Source: Actinomycetes bacterium
GTDB lineage: Bacteria; Actinomycetota; Acidimicrobiia; Acidimicrobiales; Bog-793
Assembly: GCA_021796545.1 (NCBI GenBank)
Contig: JAKABX010000004.1
Coordinates: forward strand, 1-48,309
DNA length: 48,309 nucleotides
Reading direction: 5' to 3'
Shown: one piece after another, positions 39,236-47,214 of the stretch
Numbering within the stretch: position 1 is the first letter of the stretch
Layout: each line of letters starts with the position of its first letter
Notes under the pieces: generated by a model
What the model was told of the DNA's origin: nothing
Seen by the model: the letters and a program-made list of their open reading frames with translations, nothing else
The model's database searches: none
Made by a program: the position numbers and the translations under genes

Positions 39236-40723
39236 ATGCGAGAGCTGCAGCTCATCGACATCGACAAGCGGTTCCCGCCCAACGTCCAGGCCTGCGCCGG
39301 GGTGTCGCTCACGATCCGCGCCGGAGAGGTGCTGGCCCTGCTGGGCGAGAACGGTGCGGGGAAGACGACGCTCATGCGAATCGCCTCCGGCGTCACGCGC
39401 CCGGACCGCGGCTTGATCCTGAGAGACGGCGAGCCCCTGACGCTCGGCAGCCCGCGTGATGCGATCGGCCACGGCATCGGCATGGTCCACCAACACTTCA
39501 TGCTCATCCCCCGGCTGTCGGTCGCCGAGAACGTGGTGCTCGGTTTCGAGGGCGAGGGACGCGTCCTCGATCGCGTGCGGCTCTCCCGCGAGGTCGAGCA
39601 CTTCTCGGAAAAAGTCGGTCTGCGCGTCGATGCGCGGCGACGCGTCGACGAGCTGGCGGTCGGCGAGCAGCAGCGGGTGGAGATCGTGCGCGCGCTCTAT
39701 CGGGGCGCGGAGGTTCTGATCCTCGACGAGCCGACCGCCGTCCTCACTCCCACCGAGACGGACGGGCTGTTCCGCGTCGTCCGAGAGATGGCCGCCGCGG
39801 GGAAGGCCGTCGTCTTCATCAGCCACAAGCTGCACGAGGTCAGTCAGATCGCCGACCGGGTGGTGATCCTTCGCAACGGTGAGGTCGTCGCGGAGCGTCC
39901 GCCGACGACGCCTCTCGGCGAGCTCGCCGCGCTGATGGTCGGCCGACCGGTGGAGGTGCCCTCGCGCTCGGAGGCCGTGGCCCGCGGCCAAGTCGCGCTC
40001 GAGCTGTCGGGCGCGTCCTCGAGCGGCGCGCCGGGACTGTCAGAGGTGAGCATGGTGGTCGGCGAGGGTGAGATCGTCGGGATCGCCGGCGTGGACGGCA
40101 ACGGCCAGGTCGCCCTCGAGGAGGTCCTTGCAGGGGTCCGGCCCCTCAGCTCCGGCACCCTCGCGCTCGGCGGCTCGCGCCTCGAGCGGGTCTCACCCGA
40201 GGCAATTCGCCGGCTCGGACTCGTCCGCATTCCGAGCGAGCGGCACCGCGACGGTGTCGTCGCGCCCGCGAGCGTCTGGGAGAACCTGCTGCTTTTCGAC
40301 CTGCACCGCCTCGGCTTCGCGCGTCACGGCGCGCTGCGCGTGCGTGCCGCGCGGCGCCGCGCGGAGCAACTCGTTGCGCAGTACGGCATCCGCTGCGGGA
40401 GCGTCGACCAGTCGGTCGGGGAGCTCTCCGGCGGCAATCAGCAGAAGGTCGTGATCGCGCGCGAGCTCGCGGCCGAGCCGTCGGTCGTCGTCGCCGCACA
40501 ACCGACACGGGGCCTCGACGTCGGTGCGACCGCCGGCGTGCACGAGTCCCTGCTCGATCACCGCGCGCGGGGAGGCGCTGTCGTGCTCATCTCGGCGGAC
40601 CTCGACGAGATCTGCCAACTCTCCGATCGCGTGTACGTGCTGTACGAGGGTCGGGTGACCGGCACCGCCGGACCCGACGAGCGCGAGCGCATCGGGCGTC
40701 TCATGGCCGGGGTGGCGGCGTGA
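39236..40723 (+). CDS. Nucleoside ABC transporter ATPase with two nucleotide-binding domains
   Basis: 495 residues. Domain one has Walker A GENGAGKTT, VHQHFMLIPRLSVAENVVLG, a variant signature LAVGEQQRVEIVRAL and Walker B VLILDEPTAVLTPTE. Domain two, from about residue 255, has the degenerate Walker A GVDGNGQVALEEVLAG, signature LSGGNQQKVVIARELA and the AAQPTRGLDVGA Walker B typical of the nucleoside (YufO/NupA-type) branch. The ATG at 39236 has AGGAGG 9 bases before it. The stop overlaps the first permease as GTGA. It energises import with the BMP protein and the two permeases. Confidence 0.93.
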   Translation: MRELQLIDIDKRFPPNVQACAGVSLTIRAGEVLALLGENGAGKTTLMRIASGVTRPDRGLILRDGEPLTLGSPRDAIGHGIGMVHQHFMLIPRLSVAENVVLGFEGEGRVLDRVRLSREVEHFSEKVGLRVDARRRVDELAVGEQQRVEIVRALYRGAEVLILDEPTAVLTPTETDGLFRVVREMAAAGKAVVFISHKLHEVSQIADRVVILRNGEVVAERPPTTPLGELAALMVGRPVEVPSRSEAVARGQVALELSGASSSGAPGLSEVSMVVGEGEIVGIAGVDGNGQVALEEVLAGVRPLSSGTLALGGSRLERVSPEAIRRLGLVRIPSERHRDGVVAPASVWENLLLFDLHRLGFARHGALRVRAARRRAEQLVAQYGIRCGSVDQSVGELSGGNQQKVVIARELAAEPSVVVAAQPTRGLDVGATAGVHESLLDHRARGGAVVLISADLDEICQLSDRVYVLYEGRVTGTAGPDERERIGRLMAGVAA

Positions 40724-41901
40724 GCGTCGAGCCGGAAGCACACGTTCTCGGCGGCGAGAGCCAGGTCGCGCCGGGCGGGCTCTCGACGGGAGCGACGCCG
40801 ACGACCCGGGGCGAGCGACGGGCGCTGGTCGCGCTGGTGCGCCGCGGGGCCATCGGCACGGGAGGCACGCGCCTGGTCCAGAGCGCGATCGCCGTGGTCG
40901 TCGCGTTCGCCCTCGGGGCCGTCGCGCTCGCGGCGAACGGCATCAGCCCGTGGGCCGCCTACGCGGCGCTCGCCTCGGGCTCGCTCGGGGGCGCCCAGAG
41001 CCTGGCGAGCACAGCGGTGCAGACGGCACCCCTGCTCGTGGCGTCTCTCGCCGTCGGCATCTCGTTCCGCGCCGGGGTCTTCAACATCGGCGCGGGCGGC
41101 CAGCTCGGTGTCGGCGCGCTCTCCGCCGCCCTGGTCGGTGGCTATGTCCATCTCGGCTCAGGGATCGAGCTGGTCGCCATGGCCGCGGCGTCCCTGCTCG
41201 GGGGTGCGCTGTGGGCGGCGGTCCCCGGGCTCCTCAAGGCCTACACGGGCGCCAGCGAGGTCATCACCACCCTGATGCTCACCTATGTCGCCGCGAACCT
41301 CATCGACTACGCGGTCACGGGCCCGGCGAAGGCACCGGGGGCGATCAACCAGACGCCGCAGCTGTCGGGACCGGCGCTGTTGCCCACGCTCGTCGCGAAC
41401 ACCCAGCTGACCGCTGCGATCCTGGTCGGACTGGTACTCGTCCCCGTCGTCTGGCTCCTCCTGTTCCGCACCACCTACGGCTTCCGTTTGCGGATGGTCG
41501 GCCTCAACCCGGGCGCGGCAACGGCCGCCGGCTTCTCGGTCCGCCGGGTCGGTGTCTCGGTGCTCGCGCTGAGCGGGGCGTTGGCGGGACTGGCGGGCAT
41601 GCTCGAGGTTGCCGGCGTGCTCGGTTCGGTCCCGCAGAACATGTCTCTGCAGGTCGGATACACGGCGATCGTCGTCGCCCTGCTCGGCAACAACGCTCCG
41701 GCCGGCATCCTGCTCGCGAGCGCGTTCCTCGGCGCCCTCACGGCGGGGTCGACCACGATGCAGTCGGCCGTCGGGGTCTCCGGGCCTTTCGTGGTCTTCC
41801 TGGAGGGAATCATGATCGGCTCGGTGGTGGGGATGCCCGCGCTCGTGCGGGCATGGTCACGTCGACGCCGGGGCGCAGCACGGAAAGCGGGTGCCCGGTG
41901 A
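40720..41901 (+). CDS. Nucleoside ABC transporter permease (YufP/NupB-type)
   Basis: 393 residues. A hydrophilic N-terminal 55 residues precede eight to ten membrane segments. Family marks are VGISFRAGVFNIGAGGQLGV, PGLLKAYTGASEVITTLML, RMVGLNPGAATAAGFSV and the late segment VALLGNNAPAGILLASAFLG. These place it in the branched-chain amino acid/nucleoside permease group next to BMP proteins. The GTG at 40720 overlaps the ATPase stop as GTGA, and its stop overlaps the second permease in the same way. Confidence 0.92.
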   Translation: MSVEPEAHVLGGESQVAPGGLSTGATPTTRGERRALVALVRRGAIGTGGTRLVQSAIAVVVAFALGAVALAANGISPWAAYAALASGSLGGAQSLASTAVQTAPLLVASLAVGISFRAGVFNIGAGGQLGVGALSAALVGGYVHLGSGIELVAMAAASLLGGALWAAVPGLLKAYTGASEVITTLMLTYVAANLIDYAVTGPAKAPGAINQTPQLSGPALLPTLVANTQLTAAILVGLVLVPVVWLLLFRTTYGFRLRMVGLNPGAATAAGFSVRRVGVSVLALSGALAGLAGMLEVAGVLGSVPQNMSLQVGYTAIVVALLGNNAPAGILLASAFLGALTAGSTTMQSAVGVSGPFVVFLEGIMIGSVVGMPALVRAWSRRRRGAARKAGAR

Positions 41902-42818
41902 GCGCCGAAGCCGTCGTCACGAGCGGAATCGCCACGACCCTCGAGCTCTCCACGCCCATCGTCTTCGGCGGACTGGGTGGCGTCCTCTCCGAGCGGTCGG
42001 GGGTCTTGAACATCGCCCTCGAGGGGATGCTCCTCATCGGGGCCTTCGGCTACTTCGCCGGCGCCGCGGCCACCGGAAGCGTGTTCGGCGGGCTCGCGGT
42101 CGCGGTCGCGTCGGCGACTGCAAGCGCGCTGTTGCTCGCGTGGCTGGCGGTCCACGCCGGCGCCGACCAGGTGATCGCCGGGATGGCGGTCAACCTCCTG
42201 GCATCGGGCCTCACCGACTTTCTGTATCAAGCCATCTACGGCTTCGCCGGGACGCCACCGGTGCCGGGGATGGGGGCCGTCGGCATCCCGCTGCTCGATC
42301 GCATCCCCGTGGTCGGTGCGTCGCTCTTCGAGCAGTCCCTGCTCACCTACGTCGCGTTCCTGGCGGTCCCCGCGGTGTCGTTCTGGCTCTTCCGGACCCG
42401 AGCAGGCCTGCACGTGCTCGCGGTGGGCGAGCGTCCCGAGGCCGCCGATGCAGCCGGGCTCGGCGTGTTCAAGATCCGGTACCTCGCGGTCCTGGCGAGC
42501 GGTGTCGCGTGCGGGCTCGGGGGAGCCTTCATCTTGACCCAGGTCAACAGCTTCTCCTCGGACATGACCGCCGGAGTCGGCTATATCGCGCTCGCGGCGG
42601 TGATCTTCGGCAACTGGCGACCCCGCGGCGTGCTGGTGGCCGCGCTCTTGTTCGGCGCGTTCGAGGCACTGCAGAGCATCCTGCAGAGCCTCGGACTCTC
42701 GGTGCCCTACGACCTCTTCCTCGCAGTTCCCTATCTCGTCACCATCGTCGCCGTCTCGGGCTTCGTCGGACGCGTGCGGGCGCCGCAGGCCGACGGCATC
42801 CCCTACGTGAGGAACTGA
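41898..42818 (+). CDS. Nucleoside ABC transporter permease (YufQ/NupC-type)
   Basis: 306 residues, mostly hydrophobic, forming the second half of the channel. Family marks are ELSTPIVFGGLGGVLSERSG and VLNIALEGMLLIGAFGYFAG at the N terminus, then GADQVIAGMAVNLLASGLTD, then HVLAVGERPEAADAAGLGVF and AAVIFGNWRPRGVLVAALLF. The GTG at 41898 overlaps the first permease by four bases. After its stop, 126 bases without recognisable features precede the kinase gene. Confidence 0.92.
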   Translation: MSAEAVVTSGIATTLELSTPIVFGGLGGVLSERSGVLNIALEGMLLIGAFGYFAGAAATGSVFGGLAVAVASATASALLLAWLAVHAGADQVIAGMAVNLLASGLTDFLYQAIYGFAGTPPVPGMGAVGIPLLDRIPVVGASLFEQSLLTYVAFLAVPAVSFWLFRTRAGLHVLAVGERPEAADAAGLGVFKIRYLAVLASGVACGLGGAFILTQVNSFSSDMTAGVGYIALAAVIFGNWRPRGVLVAALLFGAFEALQSILQSLGLSVPYDLFLAVPYLVTIVAVSGFVGRVRAPQADGIPYVRN

Positions 42819-42944
42819 GTTGCACGACCACCCCATCGCGGGCGGGTGCCGCGGATCCACCCGGCGCGCAAGACCGCCTGGCGGCCCGGCCCCCGCCGTC
42901 GGCGGCGTGGGGGCGGCGCGCGCCCGATGCGGGAGGAGGAGCCA

Positions 42945-43979
42945 ATGGCGGTCTGCGTGAAGGTCATCGGCAGCTACGGTGCCGGGCTCACCTACGGCCT
43001 CGGCCGCTTCCCGCGACCCGGCGAGACCCTTCTCGCCCGCTACCACCGCGTCGACCACGGCGGCAAGGGATCCAACCAGGCGATCGCCGCCGCGCGCCTC
43101 GGCGCGCAGGTGCGGCTGCGCACGGCGCTCGGGGACGACGCGTTCGGGGCCGGCGCGCGCCGCCTGTGGGAACAGGAAGGTGTCGAGGCAAGCGTCGTGA
43201 CCGTGCCCGGCCTGCCGACGATGACGGGCGCGATCCTCGTCGACCAGGACGGCGAGAACCGCATTGTCGTGGCGTCCGGCGCGCTCTCGGGGTTTCGGCC
43301 CGAGCATGTCGCAACCGAAGACGTCGCCGACGCCGAGGTCCTGCTCGTCCAGCTCGAGATCCCCCTCGAGACCGCCCTGCGTGCGCTCGAGCTCGGCGTC
43401 GCCCACGGGGTCCGCACCATTCTCAACCCCGCTCCCGCGCCGCAGGCCTCCCGAACTGAGGTCGCGGCGCTCCTCGACCTGGCCGACGTGCTGACGCCGA
43501 ACGTGAGCGAGGCGCGCGCGCTCCTCGGAGGCGGCGCCGGGCTCGACGCATCCGACCTCGCCCGCGCCCTGTCCGCAGACGGACAGCGTTCGGTCGTCCT
43601 CACCGCGGGTGCGCGGGGCGTCTACGCGGTCCAGCGCGGGCGCGCCGAGCACGTCCCGGCGGTCGAGGTCGCCGAGGTCGTCGACTCGACCGGCGCCGGG
43701 GATGCGTTCAGCGCCGCACTCGGCGTCGCGCTGGCAAAGGGCGCGGACCTCGTGGAGGCGTGCCGGTTCGCGGTGCGCGCTGCGGGCCACGCCGTCACCC
43801 GAGCCGGCGTCGTGCCCGCGCTCGCGTACCGGGCGGACCTCGATGCGCCCGGCACGCCTCCCGACGAGGAGCGGACCTCCCATGGCACCCGGAGCCAGGC
43901 CCACGCCGGCTCGAGCCCCTCCCCCGCGCATCTCGCGGGCAATCAGACAGCGATCGAGGACGAAGGGAGCCTTGCGTGA
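42945..43979 (+). CDS. PfkB-family sugar kinase, ribokinase-like
   Basis: 344 residues. The substrate loop GGKGSNQAIAAARLG near residue 38, AILVDQDGENRIVVASGA, ILNPAPAP and the catalytic/anion-hole motif DSTGAGDAFSAALG are typical of ribokinase and its deoxyribokinase relatives. The last 45 residues are a poorly conserved hydrophilic extension. The ATG at 42945 has GGAGGAGG just upstream; an ATG six codons earlier is possible. Next to a nucleoside hydrolase and deoC, it most likely phosphorylates free ribose or 2-deoxyribose at C5. The stop overlaps the hydrolase start as GTGA. Confidence 0.9.
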   Translation: MAVCVKVIGSYGAGLTYGLGRFPRPGETLLARYHRVDHGGKGSNQAIAAARLGAQVRLRTALGDDAFGAGARRLWEQEGVEASVVTVPGLPTMTGAILVDQDGENRIVVASGALSGFRPEHVATEDVADAEVLLVQLEIPLETALRALELGVAHGVRTILNPAPAPQASRTEVAALLDLADVLTPNVSEARALLGGGAGLDASDLARALSADGQRSVVLTAGARGVYAVQRGRAEHVPAVEVAEVVDSTGAGDAFSAALGVALAKGADLVEACRFAVRAAGHAVTRAGVVPALAYRADLDAPGTPPDEERTSHGTRSQAHAGSSPSPAHLAGNQTAIEDEGSLA

Positions 43980-44941
43980 GCCAAACGGGATCCGACGGCC
44001 GGCATCCGGTGGTGCTCGACACCGACACTGCGGCCGACGACTGCTTCGCGCTGCTCGCCTGCCTGCTGCACCCGGCGGCCGACCTGAAAGCGGTCACGGT
44101 CGTCGCGGGCAATGTCGGCTTCGAGCAACAGTTGCAGAACGCGCTCATCACGATCGAACAGAGCGGCCGCGGCGGTGAGGTGCCGGTCTACGCGGGCTGC
44201 ACCGAGTCCCTGTTGCGTGGGTGGACGTCGGCCGAATATGTGCACGGAGATGGCAAGGGGCGCCACCAGTGGCCCGTTCCGCGCCAGGAACCCGAACCCG
44301 AACACGCGGTCCACGCGCTCCTGCGCCTCGCGCAGGAGTACCGCGGTCGCCTGGACCTCGTGTGCATCGGGCCGCTCACCAACGTCGCCGCCGCGCTCGT
44401 GCTGGATCGCGACCTCCCCCGCAAGATCCGTTCCCTGTACGTGATGGGGGGATCCAACAACGGTCGTGGCAACATCACACCCGCGGCCGAGTACAACTTC
44501 TACGTCGACCCCGAGGCCGCTCGCGCCGTCCTGCGCGCCGGCTTCTCGCTAACCATCGTCGACTGGGTCCTGACCCTGCGCCAGGCCGTGTTCACCGCCG
44601 AACAGCTCGAGGAGATCTCTGCGCTCGACACGCGCCTGTCGCGCTTTTTCACCATCGTCAATGCGCCGACGCTCGAGTTCGACCGGAGCGTCGGCATCGA
44701 CGGGTCGACGCATCCGGACCTGCTCACCGCCCTCGCTCTCCTCGAACCGGGGATCGTCGCACGCACGGGGCGCTACTTCGTTGACGTCGAGACCACCGAC
44801 GGTGAGACGCGTGGCTACTCCGTCTTCGACTGGGGCGTGTTCGGCCGCGAGGCCAACGCCGACGTGGTCGAGGAGATCGACAAGAAGGCGTTCTACGGCA
44901 CTGTCCTCGACCTGTTGCGCACCGATTTCAAGGAGGCCTGA
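43976..44941 (+). CDS. Nucleoside hydrolase, inosine-uridine preferring type
   Basis: 321 residues. The calcium-binding N-terminal motif is VVLDTDTAADDCFALLA near residue 12, a variant of DTDxGxDDxxAL. Also seen are VVAGNVGFEQ, CIGPLTNVAAAL, YVMGGSNNGRGNITPAAEYN and FYVDPEAARAVL. The usual late HDPLA motif appears as THPDLLTALAL, so the active site may differ a little from textbook members. It splits N-glycosidic bonds to base and free sugar. GTG 43976 overlaps the kinase stop, and deoC follows immediately. Confidence 0.9.
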   Translation: MSQTGSDGRHPVVLDTDTAADDCFALLACLLHPAADLKAVTVVAGNVGFEQQLQNALITIEQSGRGGEVPVYAGCTESLLRGWTSAEYVHGDGKGRHQWPVPRQEPEPEHAVHALLRLAQEYRGRLDLVCIGPLTNVAAALVLDRDLPRKIRSLYVMGGSNNGRGNITPAAEYNFYVDPEAARAVLRAGFSLTIVDWVLTLRQAVFTAEQLEEISALDTRLSRFFTIVNAPTLEFDRSVGIDGSTHPDLLTALALLEPGIVARTGRYFVDVETTDGETRGYSVFDWGVFGREANADVVEEIDKKAFYGTVLDLLRTDFKEA

Positions 44942-45610
44942 GTGTCCGACGAGCTGGCCCGCCACATCCAGCACACGCTGATCGCCCCCGGAGTGAGCCG
45001 CGCCCAGCTGGAGCGCCATGTCGGCGAGTGCGTCGAACTGGGCTTCGACGCCGCGATGGTCGGTGCCTGCTGGGTGCGCGACGCCCGCGCGCTGATCGCC
45101 GGCGCGCCCGTGAAGGTCGCCACCGCCGTCGACTTTCCCTTCGGCTGCATGACCACCGCCGGACGCGTGGCGGAGATGCGCGCCGTCGTCGGCGACGGCG
45201 CCGACGAGGTGGACATCGGTGTCCAGATCGGCTGGCTGCGCTCGGGGGAGCTGCAGCGCTTCGCCGACGACCTGGCCGCGGTCGTGGAGGCCGCCGCCGG
45301 GATCCCCGTGAAGGTGATGCTCGAGCTGCCGCTTCTCGACGACGCGCAGCGCAAGGTGGCGGTCGAGACCTCCGTGGCCGCGGGGGCGCGCTTTGTGAAG
45401 AACGCCTCGTCGGGCGCGGTCGGGGTCGCGACACCGGAGGACATCGCCTGGCTGCGCTCCCAGGTCCCTGCGACCGTCGGCGTGAAAGCCTCGGGCGGCA
45501 TCAGCTCGGCCGAGCAGGCGAGCGCGCTCCTCGCTGCGGGAGCGGACCTGCTCGGGACCTCGACGGGGGTGCAGATCGTGCGCGGCGGCGCGAGCCGCCG
45601 GTCGTATTGA
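44942..45610 (+). CDS. deoC: Deoxyribose-phosphate aldolase
   Basis: Cleaves 2-deoxyribose 5-phosphate to glyceraldehyde 3-phosphate and acetaldehyde. The 222 residues keep the catalytic set: Asp91 in GADEVDIGVQIGWL, Schiff-base Lys153 in ARFVKNASSG (FVKTSTG in most members) and Lys182 in VGVKASGGISS. The end LLGTSTGVQIVRGG forms the phosphate site. The GTG at 44942 directly follows the hydrolase stop. The substitution NASSG for TSTG is a mild oddity and may affect specificity. A hairpin lies 25 bases after the stop. Confidence 0.92.
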   Translation: MSDELARHIQHTLIAPGVSRAQLERHVGECVELGFDAAMVGACWVRDARALIAGAPVKVATAVDFPFGCMTTAGRVAEMRAVVGDGADEVDIGVQIGWLRSGELQRFADDLAAVVEAAAGIPVKVMLELPLLDDAQRKVAVETSVAAGARFVKNASSGAVGVATPEDIAWLRSQVPATVGVKASGGISSAEQASALLAAGADLLGTSTGVQIVRGGASRRSY

Positions 45611-45634
45611 ACCCGTCGCCACGGAGGCAAAGGT

Positions 45635-45659
45635 CATGCCGCCACGGCTTGGCGGCATG
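45635..45659 (+). terminator. 10-bp hairpin after deoC
   Basis: CATGCCGCCA (45635-45644) and TGGCGGCATG (45650-45659) form a perfect stem with the loop CGGCT. There is no U-tract. It probably ends or attenuates the nucleoside operon before the dioxygenase gene. Confidence 0.65.
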
Positions 45660-45708
45660 GGAGCGACGGCGCCCGGGCGGATGGCGCGGAAAGGGGGGGA
45701 AGTAAAAG

Positions 45709-46536
45709 ATGCGGCACCGATTGACCGCCATGGAGATCGCGTCCTACCGGGAGAACGGCTTCGTCGTCCTCGACGGCATCTTCGACGAGGACGAGGTCCG
45801 CCGCTGGCGTGAGGCGCTCGACGTGGCGCTCGCCGCGCGCAGGTCGCGTCTTCCCCTCCACGAGAGGGAGTACGGGAGCTTCTTCCAGGACGTCGACGAC
45901 TACTACGACAAGGTCTTCACCCAGAAGATCAACCTCTGGATGACGAGCGATGCGGTGCGTGAGCTCGTGCTCGACGAGCGCCTGGGGGCGATGGCCGCGG
46001 AGCTGGCCCGAGTCGACGGGGTGCGCATCTGGCTCGACCAGGCCCTCGTGAAGGAGGCCTACGCGAACCCGACCGCGTTCCACATCGACGCGCCGTTCTG
46101 GTCGTTCCACTCCGATGAGGCGCTCACGTTCTGGATCGCGCTGAGCGACGCCACGCTGCAGAACGGCTGCCTTTGCTACATCCCCGGCTCACAGAAGCTG
46201 AAGCGCTTCGACAACGCCGAGATCGGCAAGGACCTCGGCTCGCTGTTCGACGTCTATCCCGAGTGGCGGGAGATCGAACCGGTTCCCTGCCCCGTCCGAG
46301 CCGGCGGTGTCGTCGTGCACAACGGCCTGACGGCGCACGGCGCGGGGGCGAACATGACGCCGAATCGGCGCTTCGCCATGACGATCGCGTACATGCCGGA
46401 CGGCAGCACGTTCAACGGCCAGCAGGACGTCCTGACAAGAGAGCAGGTCGAGGCGCTGTCGGTCGGTGACCCGCTGGACGACGACCGCCAGAACCCCCTG
46501 GTGTTCCCGCGACCCCGCGCCCGGCGCGGCAGCTGA
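45709..46536 (+). CDS. PhyH-family Fe(II)/2-oxoglutarate dioxygenase
   Basis: 275 residues with the phytanoyl-CoA dioxygenase-like jelly roll. The start YRENGFVVLDGIFDEDEV is typical. The iron ligands are His125 and Asp127 in AFHIDAPFW and His210 in NGLTAHGAGANMTPNRR, whose Arg probably binds 2-oxoglutarate. YIPGSQKLKRF lies between them. The ATG at 45709 has a purine-rich AAGGGGGGGAAGT site. It follows the nucleoside genes on the same strand behind a hairpin. The substrate is unknown: members hydroxylate lipids, natural products, amino acids and nucleosides. Confidence 0.88.
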   Translation: MRHRLTAMEIASYRENGFVVLDGIFDEDEVRRWREALDVALAARRSRLPLHEREYGSFFQDVDDYYDKVFTQKINLWMTSDAVRELVLDERLGAMAAELARVDGVRIWLDQALVKEAYANPTAFHIDAPFWSFHSDEALTFWIALSDATLQNGCLCYIPGSQKLKRFDNAEIGKDLGSLFDVYPEWREIEPVPCPVRAGGVVVHNGLTAHGAGANMTPNRRFAMTIAYMPDGSTFNGQQDVLTREQVEALSVGDPLDDDRQNPLVFPRPRARRGS

Positions 46537-47214
46537 CCGGCGCGTCCTGTCCTGCCGCCGCGCCGCCCGCCGGGTCCGGCGACGGACTCCCGGCGCTGGC
46601 GCGCACGGTGTCCGGGCGGTTCGCTCCGGTCTCGATCGGCCCGTGTGACCGGCGCCCGCACGCGCTCGTCCGGGGCACCGGGCCGCCCGGGCGCGCGTTT
46701 GTGCCCGAGGCCCTGTCACGCGTGCCACCTCGTCTCGGCCCGTGTCTGCCGGCGAGGGGAGACGACCGCCGCGTCCGACGCGCGGCGAGCCCGTGTCGCT
46801 GGGTCCGTACGCCTTCGGCCCGCTTGACCAACCACCGTGTGCCCGCGCCGGGTCAAGGCGGCGTCGCACGCGGGGACCGGCGCTCCTCCCGTCACCGCGC
46901 GCACGGCCCCGGTGCACGCGGGACGAGGAGGGGCGCGCGCCAGTCGGGCAGGCCATGGCCCCCGGACGGCCGCGACCGGCCCCCGCAAGAAGCGCCGCAG
47001 CGGCCGGGCGCGCTGCCCACAGCTGCGCGGCCCCTCCGGCCCGTCCGAGACGATCGTTCGGCGCCGCGCGCCGCCTGGGGGGGTCCGGCACCGACGCGCT
47101 CCCCCACGCCGGGGTCCGTGCCGGCCGGCGCGCGCCGCGCAGGAGGACGACCCGGAAAGCGCCGGGCAACGCGTGCTCGGGTGTCGATGACCCCGGCGCC
47201 CGCGAGGGCCGCGT
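46537..47214. other. Gene-free interval between the dioxygenase gene and menD
   Basis: About 680 bases between two convergent genes. Frames on both strands are long but Arg/Pro/Ala-rich, without family motifs, and look like GC-driven artefacts. One inverted repeat, CTTGACC (46823-46829) and GGTCAAG (46851-46857), is visible with a 21-base spacer. I see no tRNA, small RNA or mobile element. It may be decayed DNA. Confidence 0.5.

Noticed and set aside
46823-46857. CTTGACC/GGTCAAG inverted repeat as an operator or promoter
   Set aside because: It lies between convergent genes, and no -10 element at proper spacing is found on either strand.
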